64,000 nucleotides of DNA from Prorocentrum cordatum. Its lineage: Eukaryota > Sar > Dinophyceae > Prorocentrales > Prorocentraceae. Every line of letters begins with the position of its first letter. Position 1 is the stretch's first letter. Below the pieces are notes generated by a model. That model worked only from the letters and a program-made list of their open reading frames with translations. It did no database searches and was not told the origin of the DNA. Both the position numbers and the translations under genes were made by a program. Positions 32,060 to 43,107 of this stretch are shown one piece after another. The DNA lies in the NCBI GenBank assembly GCA_963575745.1, contig CAUYUJ010018882.1, forward strand, positions 409,833 to 473,832, written 5' to 3'.

Positions 32060-33350
32060 CTGCGTCGGCGGAGGGGGCGGTACGAGGGGGCAGGAGGAGG
32101 ACGAACTTCCCTTTGCCCCCACCTCCCTCATCATTTCTCTTGTGCTCCTTGTCCTTCTCCCGTCGGTCGCGTCGTCTGGTCGCGTCGTCCGTCTCCCTTT
32201 CCCCTGGCTGCTCTCCTCTACAGTGACGCGGAAACTCCTCTTGCTTCGCAGTGCCAGTCCCCCGATCTCCGGGCGGGTGTCGTAGGAAGGTGTTGAAGGC
32301 GAGCAGGCTGTACGACGCCTAGCCGCCCTCGCGCGAAGCGCGAATAAAACAGTTAAAGGTGTGGATGAACCCGGCCACGCAAAAACCTCGCCGGAATCCA
32401 GAAACAAAGCCAGGCAGGGCGACCAGCAGCCGAGGAGGAGACTACTGGCCGCCGCAGTGGTCCTGGCCCTCGTCTGTGTGCCAGGGGGAAGGAAGTCCCC
32501 TCCAGAGTCGAAGGCGGTTGCCAAGTTGCCAACCGCAGTGACGGATATCAGTTGTCACGCTGAAAAGTCATGTAAGGGACACGCTTCGGTGCCAGCGGGA
32601 ATTAAGCTACACAAGCCAGCTTTGGGCGAGCCCCCCGAAGAAGACGACGACGAACCGAACCCCCCGCAACACGGGACATCCCCCTCCGCAGCGGCATCCC
32701 CTGCGCGAGCCGCACCACGCCGGCGGGGATCCGCGCGCCTTATGCCCAGGATCCCCCCCCGGAAGGGGAGCCAGCAACCAGGCGTCGGCAGATCACTGCA
32801 CAACCAGTGTAGATTGGGGCGCAGGGAGGAAGGCACGAAGCGTCAAGGAACCCCGCGCGCAAAGGAACCCGGCGCGTCGCCCAGCCCCTCCACCAGCGGG
32901 CCCGGGATCCCAAACCCGGAGTCTCAACGGCAGGCCCTTCTCTGGCCGCCAGCGACTGAGCAAAGCCCTCGTCCGTGCACGCCCCTGCCCCACAATGGAG
33001 GTAAGGGCCGTCTCCGAATGCCGCTGAGCGACTCTCTAGACCCCTCTAGACGCCGCACGGGGGTGGGGCACTGGCATGCCTGCCCGCGGCCGCTCAGCTT
33101 GCGCCGAACAGCCGCACGTCCCAGCTGCCCAGGACGTCCCCCAACTGCCCAGGACGTCCCCCAGCTGCCCAGGACGTCCCCGGGCGGGTGTCGTTTTGGG
33201 CCCCGTCCCAGGACGCCCGCTCGCAGGGTGTAGCTCCGCTGCGCGCGCGCGGAGTGTGCCGCAGCGCTGGTCGAGATTCACTCTCGCACTGGTGGCCTGC
33301 TCCGTTTACCCCTCCCTCTTTCCTTTTTCTGCCGCAGCTCGGGGGCACCC
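32060..33350. other. GC-rich sequence, no gene assigned
   Basis: Overlapping frames on both strands lack motifs. At 33116-33180 a short tandem repeat, agctgcccaggacgtccccc, occurs three to four times at about 21-bp spacing. Confidence 0.4.
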
Positions 33351-33895
33351 TGGGATGGCGGCGCCGCCATGCGAACTGCTCCATGGGGCCCTTACGTGGA
33401 GCCACCTGTGGGGCACGAGACGTGTGAGGGGTGTGCCAAAATGGGACGGCGCCGCCATGCGAACTGCGCCACTGGGACCTTGCATGGAGCTCCCTGTGGG
33501 GCCACGAAACGTGTGAGGGTGTGCCAAAATGGGGAGGCGCCGACATGCAAACTGCACCCTTGGGACCTTCGGTGGAGCTCCCTATGGGGCACGAAACGTG
33601 TGAGGGGTGTGCCAAAATAGGGCGGCGCCGCCATGCGCACTGCGCCACTGGGACCTTAGATGGAGCTCCCTGTGGGGCCACGAAACGTGTGAGGAGTGTG
33701 CCAAAATGGGACGGCGCCGCCATGCGGACTGCACCAGTGGGACGTTGAGTGGAGCTCCCTATGGGGCCACGAAAACGTGTGAGTGTGTGTGTGTGCCAAA
33801 ATGGGGCAGCGCCGACATGCGAACTGCACCGTTGGGTCCTTAGGTGGAGCTCCCCACGGGGCCGCGAAACGTGTGAGGGGCGTGCAAAAGTGAGA
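33351..33895. repeat. 88-bp-class tandem array (6 copies), GTTTCGTGGCC family
   Basis: Units contain ccatgcgaactgcgccactg, ggagctccctgtggggccac and gaaacgtgtgaggggtgtgc, repeating every 87-91 bp. This is the reverse complement of the family in the 54.9-55.8 kb array. Confidence 0.9.
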
Positions 33896-34910
33896 GGGTT
33901 TGATTTGCGCGCGGGCGATCGTCTGCCGAACACTCCTGCCCGTGGCGCCGAAACGACGAGCGAGGGGCCCGAAGAAGGGCCGAAAGAAGCGAGGGACGGA
34001 CCAGGACCCGAACAGAGCCGAGCGAGGGACCGACCCGAGCAAACAGGGACAACGAAAAATCGAGGGCCCGAAACACGCGATGCTGGGCTCCTGGGCTTCC
34101 AGCCTCAACCTGCCAGGCAGCGCATTATACAACAGACCAGCAAGGCGGCGGAGAGCCCTTCCTCTCTTCGCGAGCCTGGGCTGGGGGGGGGGCAAAAGGA
34201 GCACATAAAGGATGAGTGGGCGCAGGCGGTGCGGGTGCCTGCTTCTCAGCGCCTCTGTACCCACTCATCCTAAGCCTAGCCTATGTCCGACTGTAGAGAG
34301 AAAGCATATACAGAGAAGCATGCACAGAACAAAAAAAAAACCCAAGCGGCGGGCGGGCAAGAGTCTTCTCTCTTCGCGAGCCTGGCCAGGGGAGGAATGA
34401 CGAGAACACAGAAGGGATAAGTGGGCGCAGGCGGAACGGGTGCCTGCTACTCAGCGCCTCTGTACCCACTTATCCCAAGCCTACCCTACTGTCCGACTGT
34501 CCAACTGTAAGAGAGAAAGCACAGACAGAGAGGCGTGCACAACATCTCCAAGCGGCGGGCGGGCAAGAGTCTTCTCTCTTTGCGAGCCTGGCCAGGGGAG
34601 GAATGACAAGAGGACAAAAGGGATAAGTGGGCGCAGGCGGAACGGGTGCCTGCTTCTCAGCGCCTCTGTACCCACTTATCCCAATCCTACCCTACTGTCC
34701 GGCATCCAACTGTAAGAAAGAAAGCATAGACAGAGAGGCGTGCAAAGAGGCGTGCAAAATCCCCGCGCGGCGGGCAGGCGAGAGTCTTCTCTCTTTGCGA
34801 GCCTGGCCAGGGGGTGGATGGCACGAGCGCAGACGGGATAAGTGGGCGCAGGCGGAACGGGTGCCTGCTTCTCAGCGCCTCTGTACCCACTTATCCCAAG
34901 CCTACCCTAC
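33896..34910. repeat. About 206-bp tandem repeat at the 3' side of the minus-strand retroelement
   Basis: The phrase tcagcgcctctgtacccac recurs near 34247, 34452, 34658 and 34873 (spacings 205, 206 and 215). Each unit contains gcgggcaagagtcttctctc and agagagaaagca. The array abuts the stop codon of the retroelement reading, so it is probably the tandemly repeated 3' UTR. Left of 34190 the sequence is unassigned. Confidence 0.8.
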
Positions 34911-37110
34911 TTCCTGGAACCTGTCCTCTGTAGCGGCCAGGAAAGGGAGTACTGCAGAACAACACAGCTGGCGGCTGGTGTCGGGGATCCGAGTAGTCCT
35001 GCCAGCATCAGACAGACGAGACAAACCAGATAACCCAGGATACATCCACCCCTCCTCCGAAGCCCGAGAAATCCACGGAGCCTCTAAAAGCCATGCAGGA
35101 TCAAACAATGCCTGAAAATTAAAGACATCGTGAGGGGCAAGAAACGCATATATAACGTTGACGTTGCCAACCGCAGTTACCTCACCGACTGGTTGATCAG
35201 CGCGGGGGTCACGACCATCACACATGCGCCGAAGCCGTGAGATGGTGCCAGAGGCCCGAGGGGGCCCAGTGCATGATTTAGTTAAATCAACTGCCTTCTT
35301 GCAAGAGTAGCGGAGACATCGTCGACAAAATATGACATTATTTAGCCGCCTGAGCACGTGCCCACCACCAGTGGGAGAAGAGCACTGCGAACGCAATAAG
35401 TAGCTCTTGGAGACTGAACTAGCCCAACAATTCACGCAACGAAAACGACCCGCTGAGGGGTCCCACAAGTGCTCATGCAAGGCCCCAGAGGAGGCACCAG
35501 AGAGGACTAGGGATGGGGCCGTGGGGGCAGGGGACTCATCAGACTCCGCCGCCCAGGCCTTTTTGGGCACATTCTTAAAAATCCATGCTATACAGTGACC
35601 GATATACACACCAAGATTGCGCACCAGCACACCAGAGCGCTTGATACGGTCGTGCAGTACCGTGTCCAGAGTGTGTAGGTCTGCACCTAGGTTAGCAAGT
35701 CTGTCGGCTTGCTTATTACCCACAGAGGAAGAGTGGCCACGAACCTTGGTGACCTTAATTAGGTGATACCCGATATCTGAAGCCGCACGGTGGACACGGA
35801 CCCACAAGGATGCGTGAGTGGCCCATCCGTGCGTGGTAGCTTCATACCCCATTGCCCAACCGTCGGCGACATACTGGGCATCAGTGACAAACTCATAGCA
35901 GTCGGAAGGGGGCAGCATGGGTTAGATAAAACAAAAACGCGTAAAGCTCAGCCCCTGAAACATCCTGGGTGAGAAATGGATATACGCCGTAGGCACCAGC
36001 ACTAAGCCGAAGCCGATCATTGGCGACGGGCTCACCAAAAACAGTTCGACCACTCGGAGCAAATGAGCAAACGCCCCATCCACAACGGAGAGTGAGCGGC
36101 GAGGGACCATGCTTTCCCGAGCCGTCTCCGTACGCAGGCGACGAGAAAAAGGGGCCTTCTGCGGCCCCTTCCCAGACAGGGTCTGGGAAAGGTGGTGCCA
36201 GCAGGGAGCAATAGCGCGGGTCGGGAACCATGGCAGTGGTCCAGACAGGGTTCTCGCGGTACTGCTCTATGCAACGGGTGAGGGCAGGAGCCGGGCCGAA
36301 CCAACGACGAAACTCCACAAGCCCATCACACTCATACAGGGTGTGAAACACGGGGTCAGAAGGGACAACCTGGCAAATGGGGCACGTAGGTTTAAAGTAT
36401 ATGCCCCCAGGTATAAGGGTCCGCAGAGCGCGTTGCTGGAGGACACCCCATCCTTCAGTCTTTTCTGACAACAAAAAAAGAAGAGGGGGGTGGAAAGGGG
36501 GTCCAGACAGATGACTGAAGGATGGGTGACGCTCAGAGGCCTGTTTCCAAGCCCAAACAGACGCGTCGCGAATCACTAGTGCAACCACCTCACGACGGGA
36601 AGTAGACGAAATATCAACCTCCGTTCCAAGAGAAATTCGCCATAATGTGGGCGAAACCGCAGACCACCCAATTCTAAGCATGGTGGCAACCAAAATCTGT
36701 CCTGGGCCCTGTAATTCAGTCCACGGGGTATCTGGCGTCACCTTGGCGCAGGCAAACTGGAACACTTGGTCTATCATTCCGACGGGGAGAAGAGAGTCCC
36801 ATCTAGAGACGGTCCAGAGGCGAATAACATCGGCATGTGCGTCAATAGCAGGGTCGGTAACACCGTGCAACGCCAAATCCATCGTGACAGACCTACGCTT
36901 ACCTGTGCCGAGACCAGCGTGGTATATAGCACGAACCTGGCGAATATGCTGAGTAGATAGACCAGCGACATCAATGCCGTACATGACAGTGGGCCGCAAG
37001 TTAGTGTTAACAATACCTGCAACCTTTGCACCAGCCTTCTTTATCTTCAGTAGGCGTCGGGCCTTAAACCCTGCTTTTTTAAAATCGGCCAGTGAGAACG
37101 ATACGAGAAC
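34902..37110 (-). pseudogene. Retroelement thumb, zinc motif, RNase H and Cys-rich C-terminus
   Basis: After the RT, IVNTNLRPTVMYGIDVAGLS is typical of the thumb region. CPICQVVPSDPVFHTLYECD is a zf-RVT-like zinc motif. RNase H follows with all catalytic acids present: AYGDGSGKHG (Asp), SGAELYAFL (Glu), then after a frameshift at about 35915 EFVTDAQYVADG (Asp), KVRGHSSSVGNKQADRLANL (His and Asp). The C-terminus has RCVNCWAS, FCRRCLRYS and KSCTGPP, a Cys-rich module seen in related elements. The RNase H would remove the RNA template during copying. Apart from two frameshifts it looks functional. Confidence 0.85.
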
Positions 37111-38560
37111 GACGCCCCTTACGTAACTGGTAGTCAATCCCGAGGTTGCGACGCGAGAGCTTGACAGCACCAGCGAGACGTGGAGTTTCAGCTGCGATGC
37201 TCTGGGCCAACTGGGGGTCGGTAGCCAAGAGCACGATTTTCTTCTCGGAGAGCGGTAAACATGCCGAGAAAGCCAGCTTGCTCATCAAAAGGTGCGACGC
37301 ATCGGGACCGATTTTGAGCAACTCCCTCTCCGAGCCTATCCCAAGGACCTGGACGTCGTCGGCAACGAGGCCGAGGTGCATATTAGGATATGACTGACGA
37401 AACAAATCCAGCTCGGGCATCAATAAAATACGCATAAACAGATCGGCAAATGAGCAACCTGCCACAATAGTCTTGCTAGCTCTGACCCACTCCCCAACGA
37501 TTCGCCGCAGCGTGACAACACGTGGGGAACGATGCAGAGACAGGAAAACCCTCAATAGAGCAGGATGAAAGCCAAACTCACTAGCACGTCTTATGAGAAG
37601 TTTATGGCGAACCTGTTCAAAAGCCTTCTGGATGTCGAGCAATAGTGCAAACGCAGACAAACCTTTGGCGGAAGCCAACTCCGTGAGCACGCCCATGCGC
37701 CACGCACATGCTTGGCAGGAATGACCGCGCACACCAAACACGTACGGACGAGGATGCAAACGCGCCCACATAGCACCGTACGTGTGCCTGAAGAACCGAG
37801 AGAACGTGCGCACACACGTCGTGAATAGGGCAACCGTACGCTCGCCACCATCAGCCTTCGGGATCAAATTCATGGTGAACACAGCGAGAATGGGAGGAAA
37901 TCTACCCAATCGCAGGACAGCACGCCAGATACCAAACAAGGCAAGAAGAGATGAGTCAGAAAGCAGCGCATGATGACGTGGATGCATAGAGTCCAGTCCG
38001 ACCGACGTTCGAGCTTTGTACCTGCGACACATCTGCCTGTACTTGTCCAAGGACGGGTGGGGCAAGGATGCAAGGCAGTCGGGCGGAAACGGCGGGAAAT
38101 CCAGGGCCAGGCAAGGATCATCAGGGTGCTCCTGCATGGGCTCCCGGATAGCATGCCAAACTCCTTCTCGCGCCTTAAGATGATGCTGCGGCGTACCGAC
38201 TGGGGCATCTGGGTTCGGGGTGGTCTTGTCAAAGGAAGCCCAATCCATAGATCCCTCGACGAAGCGGTGCGCAGCAGAACCCCCTTCCTGGACAGATCGG
38301 ATGGCCCATGATGTCCAGGATTGGTATCTCTGTGCAGATGCTGCACGTTCCAGAGCAGATGCGGACTCAGCCAAGACGCCCCGCAGCCAATCTATGGAAC
38401 CAAGATCTAGGGTACCAAGCCTGTTGGCATAGTACCTCCACCATGACCAATCGGGGGGAGGACCGCCATCACGCTGCGAAGGACGATACCGCCGCAGGGC
38501 TTGACATGCTCTCCGATAAGCGGGCCACAACTGCTTGTCAGCAAGATATAGAAGAGTGCC
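37079..38560 (-). pseudogene. Retroelement reverse transcriptase
   Basis: A frame of nearly 490 codons contains the reverse transcriptase motifs in order. NLIPKADGGERTVAL is motif 1/2. LLLDIQKAFEQV holds the first catalytic Asp (motif A). KTIVAGCSFADLFMRILLMP is motif B. LGLVADDVQVLG is motif C with both Asp. KLAFSACLPLSEKKIVLLAT is the following strand. An N-terminal Trp- and Arg-rich helix region precedes it (LWPAYRRACQALRRYR). The upstream connection to the endonuclease is frameshifted near 38600, and the downstream one near 37095. The domain itself has no stop. It would copy the element RNA at the nicked target. Confidence 0.9.
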
Positions 38561-38829
38561 AAGACGGTTAGATACCTCCAGAGCCTTCCTTCATATGACG
38601 AAAGCACACCTCCAGGAAACAGTCTGGAAACCGAAATCTGGATAGTCGAGGGAGGCTCACCCCACTTGGTGTAATCCTGCGGGTCTGGCAACTGGAAAAG
38701 GGCAAGCAACTCCTGGGCAGACGTCTTCAGCCAAGAAGAGGTAAGACGCTCCAAATCTTCCACAGTGTTGACTGCGTCAGGATCAGGAAAGGCATCCCAG
38801 GAAGGCGGACAGTTTGAACACCCCACTGG

Positions 38830-39515
38830 CCGAATAACAGGGATGTGCGGCGGACGCCGAAAAACATGCACCAAATCAGAGTGAAGATTTCCACGAAGGG
38901 TGAGAGCGACAGGCTGATGCTTGGGGATCAGGGGGTTCTCCCAGACCTCACACTTAACAGCTGCCGAGAGCAAGGGGTGAACCACAAAGTAGTCAATCAA
39001 AGACTGAGCACCCGCGGACTCATAGGTATGGCGATATGGCGCGACAATGACCCCACCCCACTTAAGAAGTCCGTATTCTGCAAGTCCTTGGGGGACATAT
39101 TCCAGTCCCCTGATATAAGAAAGGGGGTGGATATGGTCTTCATGACTGCTGCCACCTGCATCAGCAACTGGGCATTGCGATCCTCAGCGCCTTCCCCCGT
39201 GTGTAAGTAGACATTGGCCCAAGGGATACCTGGATCCACGACCCCATGCCATAGCTTCAGAATAAATCTCTCTGGGGGGGGCATGACAACAATCGGATCC
39301 AATACAACTTCAGAGAAGGACCTGGCATACTGCGAGACAAGGCCCACTCCTGAACTCAATCCACCTTTCTGAGTACTAACTGAGGGGTGGAGGTGCGCAT
39401 GGAACCCATGCTTGTGAGCACGGTTGACTGCGAACTCGATAGCCTCTTCAGTACGACAGAGTTCTTGAAAACCGACAGCATCAAACCGATCAGAATAGGC
39501 CTCCAGGAAAATATC
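38830..39515 (-). pseudogene. Retroelement endonuclease domain
   Basis: The minus strand reads FDAVGFQELC (Glu of the QE motif), then GVGLVSQYARSF, STPFLISGDWNMSPKDL (the GDWN motif with Asn kept) and, after a one-base frameshift at about 38999, IDYFVVHPLLSAAVK and KHQPVALTLRG (the catalytic His region). This is the EEP-type nuclease that LINEs use to nick target DNA. Only a few N-terminal residues before FDAV are missing or unreadable. It is fused in order to the reverse transcriptase downstream, as in other LINE polyproteins. Apart from the frameshift it appears intact. Confidence 0.8.
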
Positions 39516-39521
39516 GGCAAC

Positions 39522-39592
39522 GATAGGAGAGAGGAGGGAGGAGAGGAGGAGAGGAGAAGAGGAGAGGAAAAGAGGAGGGACGCGGGGACCGT
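39522..39592. repeat. GGA-rich purine tract at the retroelement 5' edge
   Basis: Run of gaggagaggaaaag-type sequence, pyrimidine-rich on the retroelement strand. It marks the boundary with MITE-A sequence and the ggacccagcgccacaggatgg repeat described at 54.8 kb. Confidence 0.75.
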
Positions 39593-39626
39593 CTCTTCAA
39601 ATCGAGGACCCAGCGCCACAGGATGG

Positions 39627-39710
39627 CTGGGAAATGCTGGAAAAAACGTCCCCAAACGATTTGTTTATAACTATTGTTGATCATTCCTCCTGTAGAACGA
39701 CAAGCCCGAA
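39627..39710. mobile_element. MITE-A copy 6, right half
   Basis: Only the right part is present (tgttgatcattcctcctgta, then gaacgacaagcccgaa), followed by TTAA at 39711-39714. The left part is replaced by the ccatcctgtgg-type repeat in reverse orientation. Confidence 0.6.
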
Positions 39711-39896
39711 TTAAGCATGTTGGCAAGGATATATGCTTCAAGCTGGTAAGCCGCACATCGACCCAGCCCTCGACCTGCCTGGCGGCGTGTGGACGGGCAG
39801 CACAACGCCTCGCGCCACATGCGTTCCGCCGCCCGGCCCGCGCGGCGACGTCCAGCTTTGAGCAGGGACCGACCGCCCCGGCACTCCGTAGGCCTA

Positions 39897-40017
39897 CCAC
39901 GAAACTTTCTTAGAACCCCAACATTGTTTTAAGAACAACAACATGTTCTTAGAGCATTAACCCGATGTGTTAAAACAACACAGCCCCAACCGTAAATGTT
40001 CTAAGAACATTTCGTGG
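39897..40017. mobile_element. MITE-B copy 2, 121 bp
   Basis: Left end ccacgaaactttcttagaac (one mismatch) and right end gttctaagaacatttcgtgg form 20-bp inverted repeats. Length and interior (attaacccgatgtgttaaaa) match copy 1 exactly in size. Left flank gagcagggaccgaccg is also shared. Confidence 0.85.
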
Positions 40018-41151
40018 AAACCACAGGAGGTTCTTGGAACATTGCTTCGTAGGCCTAAGGAACCCCCCGGCGTTATCATTAGCACCGCGCCGCAATTAAA
40101 TAATTATTTGGGGGGTTTTCGCCGAACGATATTATTAGCACCGCGCAAATGGAAGGAAAATAAATAATTCCAGCACCCCGCCTCGGGTGGCATCCCAATT
40201 AGAATTGTAATGAGAATAAGAATACGAATGCGAATAAGGAAAAGCTGAGAAAAGCTAAGGAAAAGCTTAGAAAAGCTAAGAAAAAGCTGAGAAAAGCTCC
40301 GTGGGACCCGTGCGATCTGGTGTACCCCCTCCTGGTGCCAGGATAACGCTTCCGGGTGCCGGGTGCGTTATCCTTTCACCGGAGAGGGGGGGGAGGGGTC
40401 CTTAATCGGTTATAGGCACGCCAAGACGCTTCGCCACTGCTTGACAGCTGGCCCGCGGGGGTCTGGGCGCTCGCCCGGAACAATTCGCCGCCTACCCCGC
40501 GCGCCGGCCGCGCCCCCGCGGGCCGAAGGGGCTCGAGCCAGCATGGCTACGGAAGAGGAGGAGGAGGAGGAGAGGAGCGAGTGGTATTGCCCTGAGTGCA
40601 CTCAACGCGTCCCCTGCCCACACCCTCCGGGGTGGAGCAACGCTCGTGGGCATGGCGCGGGGGCTCCCTGGCCACTTGCAGATTTGGTGCTCGGGCTGTC
40701 AGTGCTCTGCTCTCCTAGGACTTTGCAGCGTCGTCCGCACCCTGCTTCTGCATGTCCGAGCTCCGCAGCTCCCTGCGTACCCTCCTGTGCTCAGCTGCGT
40801 TCTGGCTCTTATGGACACTGCGCAGGCCCGACGAAAGCTTGAGAGGTCCCTTCCAATGCATGGCTACGGAACAGGAGGAGAGGAGCGAGGGGAGCTTCTT
40901 CGACGAGGGGCACTCCTCTGCTTGTCCCGTCTGTTCCAATCACTCGAGCTGCTGTCTCTTGCTGACGCCACTCGCTCATCGCCCGGCACCGCGCCCAGGT
41001 ACCTGAAGCGCGCCCAGTCACAAGAGGTCGCGCTTCCGTCTGGCGTGGGGACGAGAAGAAGGATCACACAATCTGCTGTAACAGAGTCCGTCTGCTTGAC
41101 GAGATCGCGCGTTGCACAAAGGCGTATTACACTGTAGACTGCGAACCCTCA
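40018..41151. other. Unassigned; 12-bp repeat and a possible small zinc protein
   Basis: At 40236-40300, gaaaagctaag-type units repeat about every 12 bp. At 40543 the plus strand has ATG and a frame to 40842 beginning MATEEEEEEERSEWYCPECT. It has a CPECTQRVPCPHP zinc-like pattern, and a second related start, MATEQEERSEG, lies at 40859. The pair implies a local duplication about 316 bp apart. No clear downstream homology is visible, so this is a weak gene candidate. Confidence 0.3.
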
Positions 41152-41203
41152 GCATACCAGAGAGCACATGCGAACCCTTCTCACGTGCTCTCTGGTATGC
41201 TCG
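41152..41203. repeat. Hairpin with 20-bp arms
   Basis: Left arm agcataccagagagcacatg and right arm cacgtgctctctggtatgct are complementary except one base, with an 11-base loop. Confidence 0.85.
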
Positions 41204-42300
41204 TTCTTGTGCTCTCCTGCCCTCTCACCTCGCCCGCTCTCACTTCCGCTTCAAAAGTGTTATTTTCTCAGCTCGTCCCTGCCCCCTGCAACTACACCGT
41301 ACGCTACTGCACTCTCTAGGCTTGGCACTGATCAGCGGGAGGGGAGGAGGAAGCGAGTAGATGAGCGCATGAGAGAGCAAACGGAGTTGATCCCTGCACA
41401 GGTGGTGGGTCAGTCGGTGCGCACACGAGAAAACACCCGACACCCGAGAGCACGCAAGACTCTTCGAAGAAGGGGTATGCAGAGAGCATAGGAGCGTTTG
41501 GGGAGGAAGGCGCAGGAGCAAAGAACGGCCATCCTCAACCTTCGCCTGTCCCTCACCCCCCCTCCTCAACGTCCCGTCCCTCCCTATTCTCCTCGCCCTG
41601 CTCCTCATCGTTCCTCGTCGTCCTCCTCTCCCGCTTCATTAACCTCATCATCGCAACATCACCACACATATAATATCAAGCATCCGTCTCATGATTCTCC
41701 GTTGCATCCTCGTCTTTCTCACACTCCCTTGCCCTCCTGCTCATCCGTCCTCTCCTCCTCACCACTCCTTCCTCATCCACTCATCATCCTCATCCTCCTC
41801 TGTCCTGCTCCTTCTGCCTCTCCTGACTCCTCCTTCCGTCCCATCCGCCACATAAATCACCTACTCGCCAATGTTCCTTGTGCCTCATTCCTCCCCCTAC
41901 CCCTCCACATCCTTCCCCCCCCCCTCCGTCTCGTTCGCCCTCCCTCCAGGAACTACTCCTCTACCTGCATTCGATCCTGAATCCCTGAATCCCTCCTCCT
42001 CCTCATTTCCCTCTCTACACATATGTATATATATAGATAGGTAGCTATGCATTTCGCGATCAATCTCCCTTGTCTCTCTCGGTTTACCTTTCGCCTGGCC
42101 CGCTCTCTGTTGAACACGTAGTTTGTGTATTGTATTAAAATATTTGCGCAGCGTGCATCATCTTCAAACCCCGCCCTCCAATTCTCTTATCCTCATTTGG
42201 CACCTCTCCCCTATTCCATTCTCAAAATGCCCCCTCGACTGCATGTACGTGTCCCGCTTCCGTCTCCTCGTCCACCTCACAATGCCCTCATCTGCATCTT
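41204..42300. other. Pyrimidine-rich, no gene seen
   Basis: CCTCCTC- and TCATCC-rich sequence. A short TA-rich stretch (atgtatatatatagatagg) lies at about 42023. No gene seen. Confidence 0.5.
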
Positions 42301-42475
42301 CTCATCCGTGTTCATCATCGGTAAACTCATCGTTCCCATCACCATCATCATCCTCATCAGCATCATCATCACCATCAACAGCACCATCATCATCATCATC
42401 ACCATCATCTTCTTCATCATCATCGGCATCATCATCCACGACATCACCCTCCCCATCATCCTCAGAACATGTATG
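42300..42475. repeat. ATC trinucleotide tract
   Basis: Imperfect catcatcatc and caccatcatc triplets. Poly-Ile, poly-Met and poly-Asp frames are artefacts. Confidence 0.9.
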
Positions 42476-42497
42476 CTCTTCGTATCCCCCCTCATCG

Positions 42498-42815
42498 CAC
42501 TCTCTCTCTCTCTGTTTCCCCGTCTTCACCCTTCCAAATCGTCATTATCGTCGTCGTCGTCGTCGTCACCATTGCTCTCATCATTCTCCCCTTCTCGCCA
42601 ACTGTCCTCTCCTTCTCACTTCTTTCTCGCTCTCTCTCTCTTTCTCTCTTTCTCTCTCCCTCTCTCTCTCTCCCGCCCTCTCCAACTCTCTCTCTTTCTC
42701 TCTCTTTCTTGCACTCTGTCTCTCTCTCTCTCTCTCACTCTCTCTTTCTCTCCGTATCCCTCCTCGTCCTCATCCTCCTCCCTCCTCCCCTCCTCCTTCT
42801 ACTCCTCCCACTCCG
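42498..42815. repeat. TC dinucleotide and CCT tract
   Basis: ctctctctct runs with ttct interruptions (42498-42760), then CCT triplets. A GTC triplet block occurs at 42549-42571. Confidence 0.9.
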
Positions 42816-43107
42816 CCCGGTCCTTCTCCGATCCCACCCACCTCACCTTGAACTCCCTTCATACTTCATACATGCAACACTGGAAAAGAAACGCCCGCCT
42901 CGTCCAAGAAGCGCGGCGCGCGCAAGCGGCCGTTCGTGACGCGCACAAGCCCAGCTTGGTAAGCCGCTGTATTTGCTTGTGCTGGCCCCTGGTTCGGAGA
43001 AGGTAAGAGGGATCATGTCTACGGGGGTGTGAGGAAAGAGGATGACGAGGAGGACAAGCAGCAGAAGAGGAGGAGGAGATGGTGGGAGGACGGTGAGAGA
43101 CAAGAGA

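Larger units (their letters stand above)
34190..39540 (-). mobile_element. Near-complete non-LTR retrotransposon (EN, RT, RNase H)
   Basis: Reading leftward, the element has an endonuclease (39515-38830), a reverse transcriptase (38560-37080), a zinc motif and RNase H (37100-35650), a Cys-rich C-terminus and a tandem-repeat tail. About four single-base frameshifts break it (near 39000, 38600, 37095 and 35915), but no catalytic residue of RT or RNase H is lost. Its right edge is a pyrimidine-rich stretch (39522-39592 on the minus strand) and no upstream ORF was found, so the 5' end is truncated or rearranged. The good preservation suggests a fairly recent insertion. Confidence 0.85.

Noticed and set aside
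33350-33890. Spliced-leader RNA genes, because gccaaaatgg occurs repeatedly
   Set aside because: The dinoflagellate leader needs ccattttggctcaag after tccgtag; the repeat has a different sequence on both sides. No spliced-leader match was found anywhere in the window.
42125-43006. A 293-codon frame rich in Ile, Ser and Leu
   Set aside because: Driven by ATC, TC and CCT microsatellites.
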